This document shows, in pieces, positions 27,355-35,706 of a stretch of 64,000 nt of DNA. Location: contig NZ_MTCM01000002.1 in assembly GCF_002000245.1 (NCBI RefSeq), positions 62,001-126,000 of the forward strand. Direction: 5' to 3'. The stretch's first letter is position 1. Every line of letters begins with the position of its first letter. Position numbers and translations under genes: made by a program. The notes beneath the pieces were generated by a model, which was given only the letters and a program-made list of their open reading frames with translations, was not told the origin of the DNA and did no database searches. The stretch comes from Sphingobacterium sp. CZ-UAM. GTDB lineage: Bacteria; Bacteroidota; Bacteroidia; Sphingobacteriales; Sphingobacteriaceae.

Positions 27355-27385
27355 CAAAGATAACCTTAATTTTAGAATCTATCAA
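27355..27385 (-). promoter_or_regulatory. Bacteroidota-type promoter for gpmI
   Basis: Minus strand TTG (27385-27383), 20-nt spacer, perfect TATCTTTG (27362-27355), seven bases before the ATG. The transcript would have at most a couple of leader bases. Confidence 0.7.
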
Positions 27386-27437
27386 TGTATCTTTAAAATC
27401 TTCCCTTGTTTATCCGCAATAATTTTATAGGTTTGTG

Positions 27438-27466
27438 GCATAGTTTATGTTTGGTGTAAACTATGC
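27438..27466. promoter_or_regulatory. Perfect 10-bp inverted repeat upstream of the DUF4783 gene
   Basis: GCATAGTTTA (27438-27447) and TAAACTATGC (27457-27466) with a 9-nt centre, 55 bp before the start codon and between divergent genes. It has the geometry of an operator for a dimeric regulator or of a leader hairpin; no T-run follows. Confidence 0.5.
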
Positions 27467-27521
27467 TACCTAATGATTGATACATCTATTGTGGAAACTG
27501 TTCTATCTTATATTGAGCTAT

Positions 27522-27980
27522 ATGAAACTTTTAAGCTATTGCGTACTTGTATTTGTTTGTAGTCTTTTTATACATACTAACGCCGCGGGGCATATTTCAA
27601 AAGATTTAAGCGAATCATCACAACCTGGTATACAGGTTGAGATCATGTCCTTGGGAAGTATTTCCGAAGAACTTAAAACCTATCTACGGGAAGGGAATGC
27701 AAAGAATATAGCCAAATATTTTGGTTCCAATCTGACCTTATCCCTCTTGGGTGAAAACGGCGTGTATACCAAATATCAGTCTGAGATTATGCTGGGTTCT
27801 TTTTTTAACCAGCATAAGCCCAAGACCGTCAAGCTGACCCAGGCCAGCAATGCGAACAATGGTTATCAATATTTCACCTTTTCATTAGCTAGCGAACAGG
27901 CTAATTATCGTGTATTTATCAAGATCGGAGCCGGATCCAATAACCAGACAATAGAAGAACTCCGGATCGATAAAAGTTAG
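27522..27980 (+). CDS. Secreted DUF4783-family protein
   Basis: 152 residues from the ATG at 27522, which gives a good signal peptide (MKLLSYCVLVFVCSLFIHTNAA); the longer frame from a TTG at 27477 is unlikely. The mature part has the NTF2-like feel of DUF4783: LKTYLREGNAKNIAKYFGSN, LTLSLLGENGVYTKYQSEIML, FFNQHKPKTVKL. This family commonly sits beside nadC in Sphingobacteriia, as here (76 bp upstream of nadC). Its role is unknown; a periplasmic location is inferred. Confidence 0.78.
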   Translation: MKLLSYCVLVFVCSLFIHTNAAGHISKDLSESSQPGIQVEIMSLGSISEELKTYLREGNAKNIAKYFGSNLTLSLLGENGVYTKYQSEIMLGSFFNQHKPKTVKLTQASNANNGYQYFTFSLASEQANYRVFIKIGAGSNNQTIEELRIDKS

Positions 27981-28056
27981 GCCAGTCCATACTTTTTTAT
28001 CATTCTATTTTTCGATTAAAAAATTATTCCACATCTTAGCCCAATAAATTGTATTT

Positions 28057-28914
28057 ATGGAGAAGGAAATCAAGGATTATTTGGCGCAATTTGTAAAACA
28101 ATCTGTTGCAGAGGATCTTGGCGATGGCGATCATACTTCGTTGTCCACGATAGCGACAGGGGCGCAGGGAGAGGCGAAACTAATTGTGAAGGACGATGGC
28201 ATTTTGGCCGGTGTAGAAGTTGCCCAGGCGATTATGAGTTACGTTGACGAAACCTTGACCTGTGAGGTGTTTATCCAAGATGGGAGTCAGGTAAAAGTTG
28301 GTGATATTGCTTTTTACGTTCGCGGAAATATCCAGAGTATCCTATTGGCGGAGCGTTTGGTGTTGAATGTGATGCAACGTATGAGTGGCATAGCGACGAC
28401 AACCCGAAAATATGTGGAACTATTAAAAGGTACGGATACAAAGATATTGGATACCCGTAAAACAACACCTTTACTACGTGTGTTGGAAAAGGAAGCCGTT
28501 AAAATCGGTGGGGGCAGCAATCACCGTTTTGGATTGTTCGACATGATTTTGATTAAGGACAATCATGTGGATTATAGCGGTGGCATTATACCGGCCTTGA
28601 CTCGCGCAAACGACTATCGAAAGAAATTAAATAAACCAATAGAAATAGAAATTGAGGTCCGAAATTTTGCGGAACTTGACGAAGTTCTTAACTTTGGCGA
28701 AGTGGACCGAATCATGTTGGATAATTTTTCACCTGCGGATGTGGCCAAAGCTGTTCAGATTATCGATCATCGATTTAAGACAGAAGCCTCTGGGGGAATA
28801 ACATTTGAAACCATTCGGGCCTACGCAGAGGCTGGAGTAGACTATATCTCGGTGGGCGCTTTGACACACAGTGTCAAGAGTTTGGATCTTAGTCTGAAAG
28901 CCAAATTATTATAA
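28057..28914 (+). CDS. nadC: Nicotinate-nucleotide pyrophosphorylase (quinolinate PRTase)
   Basis: 285 residues, normal length. Converts quinolinate and PRPP to nicotinate mononucleotide in de novo NAD synthesis. Signatures: ERLVLNVMQRMSGIAT, DTRKTTPLLRVLEKEAVKIGGG, HRFGLFDMILIKDNH, EIEVRNFAELDEVL, and the C-terminal EASGGIT and YISVGALTHS. It is followed after 16 bp by plsY, so the two are likely cotranscribed. Confidence 0.97.
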   Translation: MEKEIKDYLAQFVKQSVAEDLGDGDHTSLSTIATGAQGEAKLIVKDDGILAGVEVAQAIMSYVDETLTCEVFIQDGSQVKVGDIAFYVRGNIQSILLAERLVLNVMQRMSGIATTTRKYVELLKGTDTKILDTRKTTPLLRVLEKEAVKIGGGSNHRFGLFDMILIKDNHVDYSGGIIPALTRANDYRKKLNKPIEIEIEVRNFAELDEVLNFGEVDRIMLDNFSPADVAKAVQIIDHRFKTEASGGITFETIRAYAEAGVDYISVGALTHSVKSLDLSLKAKLL

Positions 28915-28930
28915 GAACTGATTTAATTTA

Positions 28931-29581
28931 ATGATATCGATTTATTTAGTAATTGCAGTATTACTAGCTTATTTGTTTGGTTCAATACCTACGGCAGTTT
29001 GGTTGGGTCAGGCATTTTATGGCGTAGATGTTCGGGAGTATGGGAGTGGTAATGCTGGAGCGACTAACACTTTTCGCGTATTAGGACCGCGGGCGGGTTC
29101 CATTGTGATGTTTGTGGATATTTTCAAGGGCTGGACCGCGACAAATCTCGCCTATCTGATCGAATTGGGACAGAATACGAGTGACGTTCAGTTTGTTAAT
29201 TTTCAGTTAGCTTTGGGGGTGATTGCCGTAATTGGACACCTATTCCCTGTTTTTGCGGGCTTCCGGGGTGGAAAAGGGGTGGCAACCCTGTGCGGGATGA
29301 TCCTAGCCATACATACACCCGCAGCATTGGTCTGTGTATCTGTATTTGTGATTATCCTATTGACTACTCACTACGTGTCTTTAAGTTCGATATCTGCTGG
29401 ATTTGCCTTTCCATTTAGCTTGGCATTTATTTTTAAAACCACGATTCCCTCGGTATTACTTTATGGCATTGCCATCTGTGCGCTGTTGTTAATTACCCAT
29501 CAAAAAAATATTGAGCGTTTGCTGAAAGGACATGAATCCAAGATTTATCTATTCAAGAAAAAAGCGAAGGCAAAGGAATAG
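28931..29581 (+). CDS. plsY: Acyl-phosphate:glycerol-3-phosphate acyltransferase
   Basis: 216 residues, five or six membrane helices. PlsY motifs are clear: GSIPTAVWLG (motif near residue 17), REYGSGNAGATNTFRVLG (motif 1, about 37-54), and AGFRGGKGVAT (motif 2, about 113-123), which bind glycerol phosphate and acyl phosphate. It performs the first acylation in phospholipid synthesis at the inner membrane. The basic C-terminal tail (FKKKAKAKE) is cytoplasmic. Grouped with nadC and the DUF4783 gene. Confidence 0.96.
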   Translation: MISIYLVIAVLLAYLFGSIPTAVWLGQAFYGVDVREYGSGNAGATNTFRVLGPRAGSIVMFVDIFKGWTATNLAYLIELGQNTSDVQFVNFQLALGVIAVIGHLFPVFAGFRGGKGVATLCGMILAIHTPAALVCVSVFVIILLTTHYVSLSSISAGFAFPFSLAFIFKTTIPSVLLYGIAICALLLITHQKNIERLLKGHESKIYLFKKKAKAKE

Positions 29582-29755
29582 GCACAATAATTGCATCTTA
29601 ACAAAGTATTTAATAGATTATGTTAAAATATCCATTATGAAGCAGGCACCCTGCTGAGGATAATCTGGATGTTGCATATCACCATTGAAAAAATAAATGG
29701 GCCGACGCGCTCGTAAATGCAATTGAAATTAACACAGATGAATAATAAAATACAT

Positions 29756-30568
29756 ATGAAAGGGATGTTTAAGTATTCGGCAATGGTAATGGCCTGTGTT
29801 GCACTGGCATCGGGGTTGTCAGGTTGTGCGACTTCAGCTGTTACCGGGAAAAAATATTTGAAGCTGGTTAGTGCAGACCAGGTCAACCAGCAAGCAGCAT
29901 TAGCTTATAAGGATTTTTTGTCTAAAAATAGTGCAAAAGTAATTACCGGTACGGCAGATGCGGCGATGGTGAAACGTGTGGGTAACCGATTGGCGACAGC
30001 GGTCAACCAGTACCTGCAGAGCAAGGGGATAGCCAATAAATATAATTTCAACTGGGAATTTAACCTTGTCAAGAGTGATGATGTGAACGCTTGGTGTATG
30101 CCTGGTGGTAAGGTCGCTGTATATACAGGAATCCTACCGGTAACACGTACAGAAGCTGGTATGGCAACAGTAATGGGCCATGAAATTGCCCACGCTATCG
30201 AGGAGCATTCGGTGGCACAGGCTTCCAATCAGATGGCCCTACAAATGGGGGGACAGATATTGGGCTCAGCAGCAGGTATGACAGGGAGTACTTCCCTAGG
30301 GATTTTTAACAACCTGTATGGCTTAGGTGGTAGTTTGGCTCAGTTGAAATTCTCGCGCAGCGATGAATCCTCGGCAGATGCGGCTGGATTGATCATTATG
30401 GCATTGGCTGGCTATGATCCAAACGAAGCCATTGGTTTTTGGAAACGTATGGCCTCAGGCAGTCAAAAAGGGCAACCAGAATTCTTGAGTACCCACCCAA
30501 GTGATGCAAGACGTATTGCTGATATCGAGAAGCAGATTCCTAATGCGATGCGGTATTATAAAAAATAG
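29756..30568 (+). CDS. M48-family metallopeptidase lipoprotein
   Basis: 270 residues from the ATG at 29756; ATGs at 29717, 29738 and 29765 are alternatives. A lipobox (ASGLSGCATS) shows that it is a lipoprotein. The zinc site HEIAH is at 142-146 (MGHEIAHAIEEHS) and the third ligand E204 lies in SDESSADAAG, as in M48/BepA-like and LoiP-like periplasmic proteases that act on outer-membrane proteins. STHPSDARRI near the C-terminus is also typical. It is single, with a symmetrical terminator after it; the 135 bp before it show nothing notable. Confidence 0.9.
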   Translation: MKGMFKYSAMVMACVALASGLSGCATSAVTGKKYLKLVSADQVNQQAALAYKDFLSKNSAKVITGTADAAMVKRVGNRLATAVNQYLQSKGIANKYNFNWEFNLVKSDDVNAWCMPGGKVAVYTGILPVTRTEAGMATVMGHEIAHAIEEHSVAQASNQMALQMGGQILGSAAGMTGSTSLGIFNNLYGLGGSLAQLKFSRSDESSADAAGLIIMALAGYDPNEAIGFWKRMASGSQKGQPEFLSTHPSDARRIADIEKQIPNAMRYYKK

Positions 30569-30607
30569 CAAAAAAATACAAGCATAGCTTATATGCTCAT
30601 ATCGAAC

Positions 30608-30645
30608 AAAAACGGGAGTGTCCACCTTTGGACACTCCCGTTTTT
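30608..30645. terminator. Bidirectional terminator between M48 protease and PUL 1
   Basis: AAAAACGGGAGTGTCC and GGACACTCCCGTTTTT form a perfect 15-16 bp hairpin with T-runs on both strands, between convergent genes. Confidence 0.93.
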
Positions 30646-30715
30646 ATTTCATTTTTTTAACGCCTCTTTCAATTATTCCGAGCAAGGAGGCTTTTTGAGG
30701 GAATATTTCTTTGCA

Positions 30716-32392
30716 TTATTTCGAAAATCTGAAATTAGCAAAGTAGTATACGATATCTGCCGGAGGACTGAAAGTTCCACCGGGTTCGCCACCGATGTTA
30801 ATAACAATTACTCTATTGTGTTTATCTTTTGCCGAAGACAAATCAATGGTCACATCCTTCCATTTCATTAGATCGCTGTCTGGAATCGGGGTAGCATTTC
30901 TGTCCAGATCCCAGTATTCCTGACCAAAAGTACTTTCACTGGAAAATGCCCACATATAGTTCATAAATCTAGGCCACAATTTTTGAAATGCGCTATAACT
31001 GCCGGTAAATTTAGATTTGTCGGGCGCATAGACTTTAAATTTAAGATACTTGTAGGTTGCGATGTTAAATCGGTATTCCTTCGGAAGCGTAAATACAAAG
31101 GAAGCACTTGAGGCTTTTAGCGTGACTTTTAGAGGATTTAAAATATTTGCTCCTGCCGGATAGTCGGTCGCCGGATTGACAATATCCGTTGCCCAGGCAT
31201 TGTCCTGAATCTTTCCGTCTAGGAAGAAATTCATCGGAATTAAACTTTCATCTGGAGGTGTTACCCATTCGACAATGTTTTTGTCCTCATAGCGTTTCAG
31301 TAACTCATCTATTCCTAGTGAATTGGGGATATATTTAATTTTTTTGATTATCCCCAGATCCAGAAGATCTAACATCGCTTGTGCATTCGCATTTGATATG
31401 GCTGACACATGACGTATAAAAGGTTGAAACTTGCCACCACCGATCGTTTTGACTACACCATTTCTGTTGTAATCAAGGGTTTTAAGATTAAACAGCTCAC
31501 CGCCGGTCAGATCCAACTCGGTTACATTGGAAAAATAGAATAAATCCTGTAAACTGTTGGTGTGAATTGGAAAGGTCAATTTCTTAATCCCCGCAGCGAC
31601 ATTCGCATTGAAGGTGGTAATTCCGTTAGCGACGAGAATATCCCGTTCTGTCGGATTGAAGGTTGTCTCTCCGGTTGGCAGCGTAATGTCGAGCGTCTGT
31701 GTATAAGTAATGGAGTCAGCTATTTCCTGTCCACCTATTTTGGGGACGACGTTATAGGCTAGTTTCATTGCTACGGTTGATCCGGGGTTGAGATTTGCTG
31801 CAAAAATACGCGGTGAGGCCCCTCGGGTGCCTGTAATTACTTTTCCGGTCTTATCTTTATATTCAAAAGAAAGACTTTTATAAGTCAATAGGATCGAAGA
31901 TAACGAGCTCGTCCAGTCAATAACCATCGCATTGGGCGAGGCCATAATCCGAGGGGAAGCGATGACCAGATTTTTCACGTCACTTTCGGTAAATGGGATG
32001 ACAGCGATTTGCTGTGGCACCGATTTATTTTCAAATTCGTCTATGGTATAGACTTTGAACCGGTACAGTTTGGACTGCTTGAGGCCTTTGATATTCAACC
32101 AGGAAACCAATGAATCAATGACAATTTTCTGATTGTCATATTCAACAATCGTTTTTTTGGATTTTCCCATCCGGATCTGACTGGAGGGAATCCGTCCGGC
32201 CTTTATCAGATCAATTTCCACCCGTTCATAACCGATTTTGGCAGCAATAGTGTCATAGCGTTGGGGATACACGGTTTCCTCCGCGTAAGGTTTTATATTA
32301 TCGTACATTTTCTTGCAGGAAAAGCTAAAAGCAATTAATGTCAAGACAACTAAAAAACCAGCTATTTTTCTGAACTTATTTTTCGTTTTCAT
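30716..32392 (-). CDS. PUL accessory surface lipoprotein (DUF4998-type N-terminus)
   Basis: 558 residues with a lipoprotein signal (IAFSFSCKKMYD, Cys26). Residues about 35-135 match the DUF4998 pattern (EETVYPQRYDTIAAKIGYERVEI; LYRFKVYTIDEFENKSVP), a fibronectin-like domain of SusCD-associated proteins. A central part contains a leucine-rich-repeat-like stretch (KKLTFPIHTNSLQDLFYFSN, then VTELDLTGGELFNLKTLDYN), and the C-terminal 170 residues look like a galactose-binding/CBM-type beta-sandwich (WKDVTIDLSSAKDKHNR; VYYFANFRFSK). It probably binds glycan at the cell surface as a SusE/F equivalent. Last gene of the SusC-D operon, 24 bp after its neighbour. Confidence 0.78.
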   Translation of the reverse strand: MKTKNKFRKIAGFLVVLTLIAFSFSCKKMYDNIKPYAEETVYPQRYDTIAAKIGYERVEIDLIKAGRIPSSQIRMGKSKKTIVEYDNQKIVIDSLVSWLNIKGLKQSKLYRFKVYTIDEFENKSVPQQIAVIPFTESDVKNLVIASPRIMASPNAMVIDWTSSLSSILLTYKSLSFEYKDKTGKVITGTRGASPRIFAANLNPGSTVAMKLAYNVVPKIGGQEIADSITYTQTLDITLPTGETTFNPTERDILVANGITTFNANVAAGIKKLTFPIHTNSLQDLFYFSNVTELDLTGGELFNLKTLDYNRNGVVKTIGGGKFQPFIRHVSAISNANAQAMLDLLDLGIIKKIKYIPNSLGIDELLKRYEDKNIVEWVTPPDESLIPMNFFLDGKIQDNAWATDIVNPATDYPAGANILNPLKVTLKASSASFVFTLPKEYRFNIATYKYLKFKVYAPDKSKFTGSYSAFQKLWPRFMNYMWAFSSESTFGQEYWDLDRNATPIPDSDLMKWKDVTIDLSSAKDKHNRVIVINIGGEPGGTFSPPADIVYYFANFRFSK

Positions 32393-32416
32393 ACTTTATG
32401 TCTTTATTGTTCCAGT

Positions 32417-33694
32417 TTAATTGCTTTTGCGTCCGTAAAGCGTGATTTCGGAAAGACAGTTCGCATCCTCTAACGTGTAATCAGATGTGAAACCCTTTAA
32501 AGCTTCATACCTAAACCATCTTGTCTTTTTGGTATACTTCGGATTATCGGGATACATATAAGCCATATCGCCAGCTTCCCCTTTTTTTACATATTCCAGT
32601 TCACTGATCCCAAAAGGTACCGGAATAAAGTGCTCTGAAACAGGTTCCCAATCCCGTTTATCATCATCCCAGATATACATTTTGAACCTTCCGACATTTT
32701 CGCTGCGATAGTATTGCCCTCTAGAAATATTGGCTAATCCTCCCGAGTGCCGTTGTACGGTAATAATCCGGCTCAGCTCATAATAAGCACCCAGGTCAAT
32801 GATAAAGTTCCACGGCATATTGCCATCTGCTGTTTTTCCCGTCCGTCCTCTTCCGTGCGTATGCATAAAGTTGAGGTTGTCGCCGCGGTCGATGATATCG
32901 TCTATTACATAACGTGATCGCCCCTCTAGTCCGTCGCCAAAGGCCATGGGTATACCACCAATAGAATCGGCTGCTTTGGGTAACACCCAGTCTTTTTTGG
33001 ATATTTTCGTGTCTTCGAGCAGGGATATATTTCCTTTGTCGATAGTCGCTGTGGTATTTCCGTAGCTATCCTCGACGCGGACTTTTACACTTACTTTTTC
33101 TGTCGGAGGGAGCACGAGATCATTGATAAACCTGCGGTCGGTCGGCAGATTGGAGGAAAAGACCGAGGTGAGGCTACGGCTGGTGCCATTTTGGTTAAAA
33201 GTAAAGTCGACATACACATTGACGTCCTGTTTGAGTTCATTCTCCCAATCAAGGAAGAAGGAGCTGAAACCGGGTTTGACCTGAATGGAGCTGGCCACCC
33301 GGGTAAAAGCAGGTTCCAATGACTGCACCTTGACATCCAGTGGTTCGGATCTGTTGCCTGTACGGTCCACAGCATATAGTTTTATGGTATATTCATCTGT
33401 GCTGGGTAATCCATACACATCCAGGGAATCCACAAAATAGGATGCGGAGAAGGTAAAGGACTTGCCATTGGGATTGGTATAAACGGCATCGATACTCATG
33501 AGGTCTTCATCTTTTGGTATATTGTAAAAAAAACGTGCTCCACCATATAGCGGCGTATAGCGGCGCAGTTCTACCTTTCCGGGGGGCGTACTATCGTCCG
33601 CAGCCGGAGAAAATCGCTCAATCTCTTTACAGGCAATAAAAAGCAACAGGAGACTAAATGCGATATAGATATATTTGAAATTTAATTTGATCAT
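32417..33694 (-). CDS. PUL accessory lipoprotein, DUF4959-DUF5126-DUF5000 architecture
   Basis: 425 residues with a lipobox (LLLFIACKEIERF, Cys22). Three domains in the usual order: DUF4959 (about 25-125; STPPGKVELRRYTPLYGGARF), DUF5126 (about 130-230) and DUF5000, a discoidin-like glycan-binding domain (about 235-425; DGLEGRSRYVIDDIIDRGDN, IIDLGAYYELSRI). This trio is standard beside SusC/SusD pairs and is thought to help bind glycan at the surface. It lies 38 bp downstream of susD. Confidence 0.85.
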   Translation of the reverse strand: MIKLNFKYIYIAFSLLLLFIACKEIERFSPAADDSTPPGKVELRRYTPLYGGARFFYNIPKDEDLMSIDAVYTNPNGKSFTFSASYFVDSLDVYGLPSTDEYTIKLYAVDRTGNRSEPLDVKVQSLEPAFTRVASSIQVKPGFSSFFLDWENELKQDVNVYVDFTFNQNGTSRSLTSVFSSNLPTDRRFINDLVLPPTEKVSVKVRVEDSYGNTTATIDKGNISLLEDTKISKKDWVLPKAADSIGGIPMAFGDGLEGRSRYVIDDIIDRGDNLNFMHTHGRGRTGKTADGNMPWNFIIDLGAYYELSRIITVQRHSGGLANISRGQYYRSENVGRFKMYIWDDDKRDWEPVSEHFIPVPFGISELEYVKKGEAGDMAYMYPDNPKYTKKTRWFRYEALKGFTSDYTLEDANCLSEITLYGRKSN

Positions 33695-33732
33695 GTTATT
33701 CTTTTATTAATTGTTATCATAAGAATTTAGCA

Positions 33733-35688
33733 TTACCAGCCTGGATTCTGGATAAGTTTACCATTTGTATTCATCTCATTGAGATCAATTGGCCACAAGC
33801 AGTCCCGGATGGTGAAGCGTCGTTCCTGTTTGACATCAAGCACAAAGAATGAAGAGCCTGAAGTACCGGTATGATTCCAGCCCCATATGGGCATTGAAAA
33901 TGCCGATGTCGCTCGTTTGTGGCGCATCATATCCCAAAAGTGGATGCCTTCAAATGCAAACTCAATACTGCGTTCCTGTAGAATAATATCACGTAAGCCT
34001 TCTTTTGTCCTGTGCTTATTGACGGTCTTGGCAAGAGAAGCATCAGACCAGGCTTTTTCCACAGAAGGGATTCCGGCACGGTCACGAACACGGTCCAGGA
34101 GGGCATAAACTTCCGCTGATGGCCCCGAATATTCATTTAAAGCTTCCGCTTTCATCAGGTACAGATCAGCCATTCGGATAATGGGATAAGGGAATTTTAT
34201 CGTACGCTGCCAGGCGCCGGACTGTGACTCCGGGTGAACCATTTTCTGTGTGCCGATACCTGTCGCAAAAAAGTCTGTGGTATGCTGCGAGGAGTTATAG
34301 CCTCCATGTGAATTTCCATAAAACATGGTATTGATACGAACGGTATGTGCCCGCCAATAACCTGCTGTAATACCCAAGTTGGCATAGAATCGAGGTTCTC
34401 GGTTCATGTATAATTTAATAGTTTCGGTATTGGGCTGCATGTAACCATTCCAGTGTGTATAGCTGCTTTCACTGGACGCTGGTGTCTTGATGATTTCATA
34501 TTTGTTGGTGAAATCATAGGTCAGATCCTCATCAATAGGCAATCCATTTTCGGTGTAGTAACGTTCAGCCATTTGGTAAGTAGCACCCATCCATTGCCAA
34601 GAATACGAAGGTTCGTTCACAACCCCGTCGCCATAGCCTTCAGGCAAGCGTATATTGGAGGAATGAGCCAATTCACCTTGGTTATAGTAATTGAGGTTTG
34701 AATTGCCCCAAACCAGTTCTTTATTCCATGGATCCACGATAAGCATTCGTAGGTCATATAGTGTTTGCATTCTTTCGGGATTGGCCGTGAACGCAGGACG
34801 ATCGTAAATAAAAGGTTCTTTGGCAAAATGATAGAGACCCAACCCATTTGCCTCACACAATGCAATTGATTCGTTAAGGGCATCAATGGCTGTCTTCCAT
34901 TTCTCTTTATCCTCCGCCTGCGGAAAGAAAGGCTGCCCGTCGCTGTCCATAAAATCGCCAAAATATTCTCGGTTGCCGTTGAAAAATGGGCTTGCTCTGA
35001 ACAGTAGTACCCTTGCTTTGATTGCTTTGGCCGCCACTTGGTCAATCTGTCCGAGGTTGTTTGATGATACACGTTCAGTCAGGTTTGGAATAGCCTCGTT
35101 CATGAGGTTTAATACATAATTAAAGCAGTCCTCTACTTTAGAACGGCTCAAAAACAATTCCTCCGGTGTGGATGTTGGCGATGCAAGACCTGTAGGTAGG
35201 ACGATGGGACCATAACGCTGAATCAGGAGAAAAGCAAAATAACCTTTTAGAAATTTGACTTGCGCTTTCCACTCTGCTTTCTCTCCTTCGGTCATGTCAC
35301 GTACTTTATCAATATTAGCGAGAAAAACCTCACATTGACGTATACCCTGATAGAGCGGCTTACCACCTTCGGTGCCAGACCAAAGTCCGAGTTGTGGCGA
35401 GGTCTGCGATTGTAAACCCCGCATAATACGGATTGCCCGCAGATTGCCCGTATTGGGGTTTAGATCTAACCGGCCGAGCCATTCGTCCCCCAGCGACCAG
35501 GAGGTTGCATGCGTTTGATCATCATTGGGCAGGTAACTGTATACTTTTGCCAGTGCATTGTAAGCCTCAACTTTGATGTTGAATATATCCTCCAATTTTA
35601 GGGTATTATCGGGTACCACATCAAGGTACTTGGAGCAGGAACCCAAAAAGAAAGCTGTTGCAATTGCGATATATTTTATTGTTTTCAT
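33733..35688 (-). CDS. SusD-like nutrient-binding outer-membrane lipoprotein
   Basis: 651 residues with lipobox (FFLGSCSKYLDVVPDN, Cys18). RagB/SusD features: TPR-like helices with AYNALAKVYSYLPND, WKAQVKFLKGYFAFLLIQRYG and the C-terminal signature YPIIRMADLYLMKAEALNEY, VYALLDRVRDRAGIP, ILQERSIEFAFEGIHFWDMMRHK. It forms the lid of the SusC barrel encoded just upstream (gap 18 bp). It is about 100 residues longer than an average SusD because of inserted loops, a hint of a large ligand; the glycan is unknown. Confidence 0.95.
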   Translation of the reverse strand: MKTIKYIAIATAFFLGSCSKYLDVVPDNTLKLEDIFNIKVEAYNALAKVYSYLPNDDQTHATSWSLGDEWLGRLDLNPNTGNLRAIRIMRGLQSQTSPQLGLWSGTEGGKPLYQGIRQCEVFLANIDKVRDMTEGEKAEWKAQVKFLKGYFAFLLIQRYGPIVLPTGLASPTSTPEELFLSRSKVEDCFNYVLNLMNEAIPNLTERVSSNNLGQIDQVAAKAIKARVLLFRASPFFNGNREYFGDFMDSDGQPFFPQAEDKEKWKTAIDALNESIALCEANGLGLYHFAKEPFIYDRPAFTANPERMQTLYDLRMLIVDPWNKELVWGNSNLNYYNQGELAHSSNIRLPEGYGDGVVNEPSYSWQWMGATYQMAERYYTENGLPIDEDLTYDFTNKYEIIKTPASSESSYTHWNGYMQPNTETIKLYMNREPRFYANLGITAGYWRAHTVRINTMFYGNSHGGYNSSQHTTDFFATGIGTQKMVHPESQSGAWQRTIKFPYPIIRMADLYLMKAEALNEYSGPSAEVYALLDRVRDRAGIPSVEKAWSDASLAKTVNKHRTKEGLRDIILQERSIEFAFEGIHFWDMMRHKRATSAFSMPIWGWNHTGTSGSSFFVLDVKQERRFTIRDCLWPIDLNEMNTNGKLIQNPGW

Positions 35689-35706
35689 GTATAAGTCCGT
35701 TATGTG

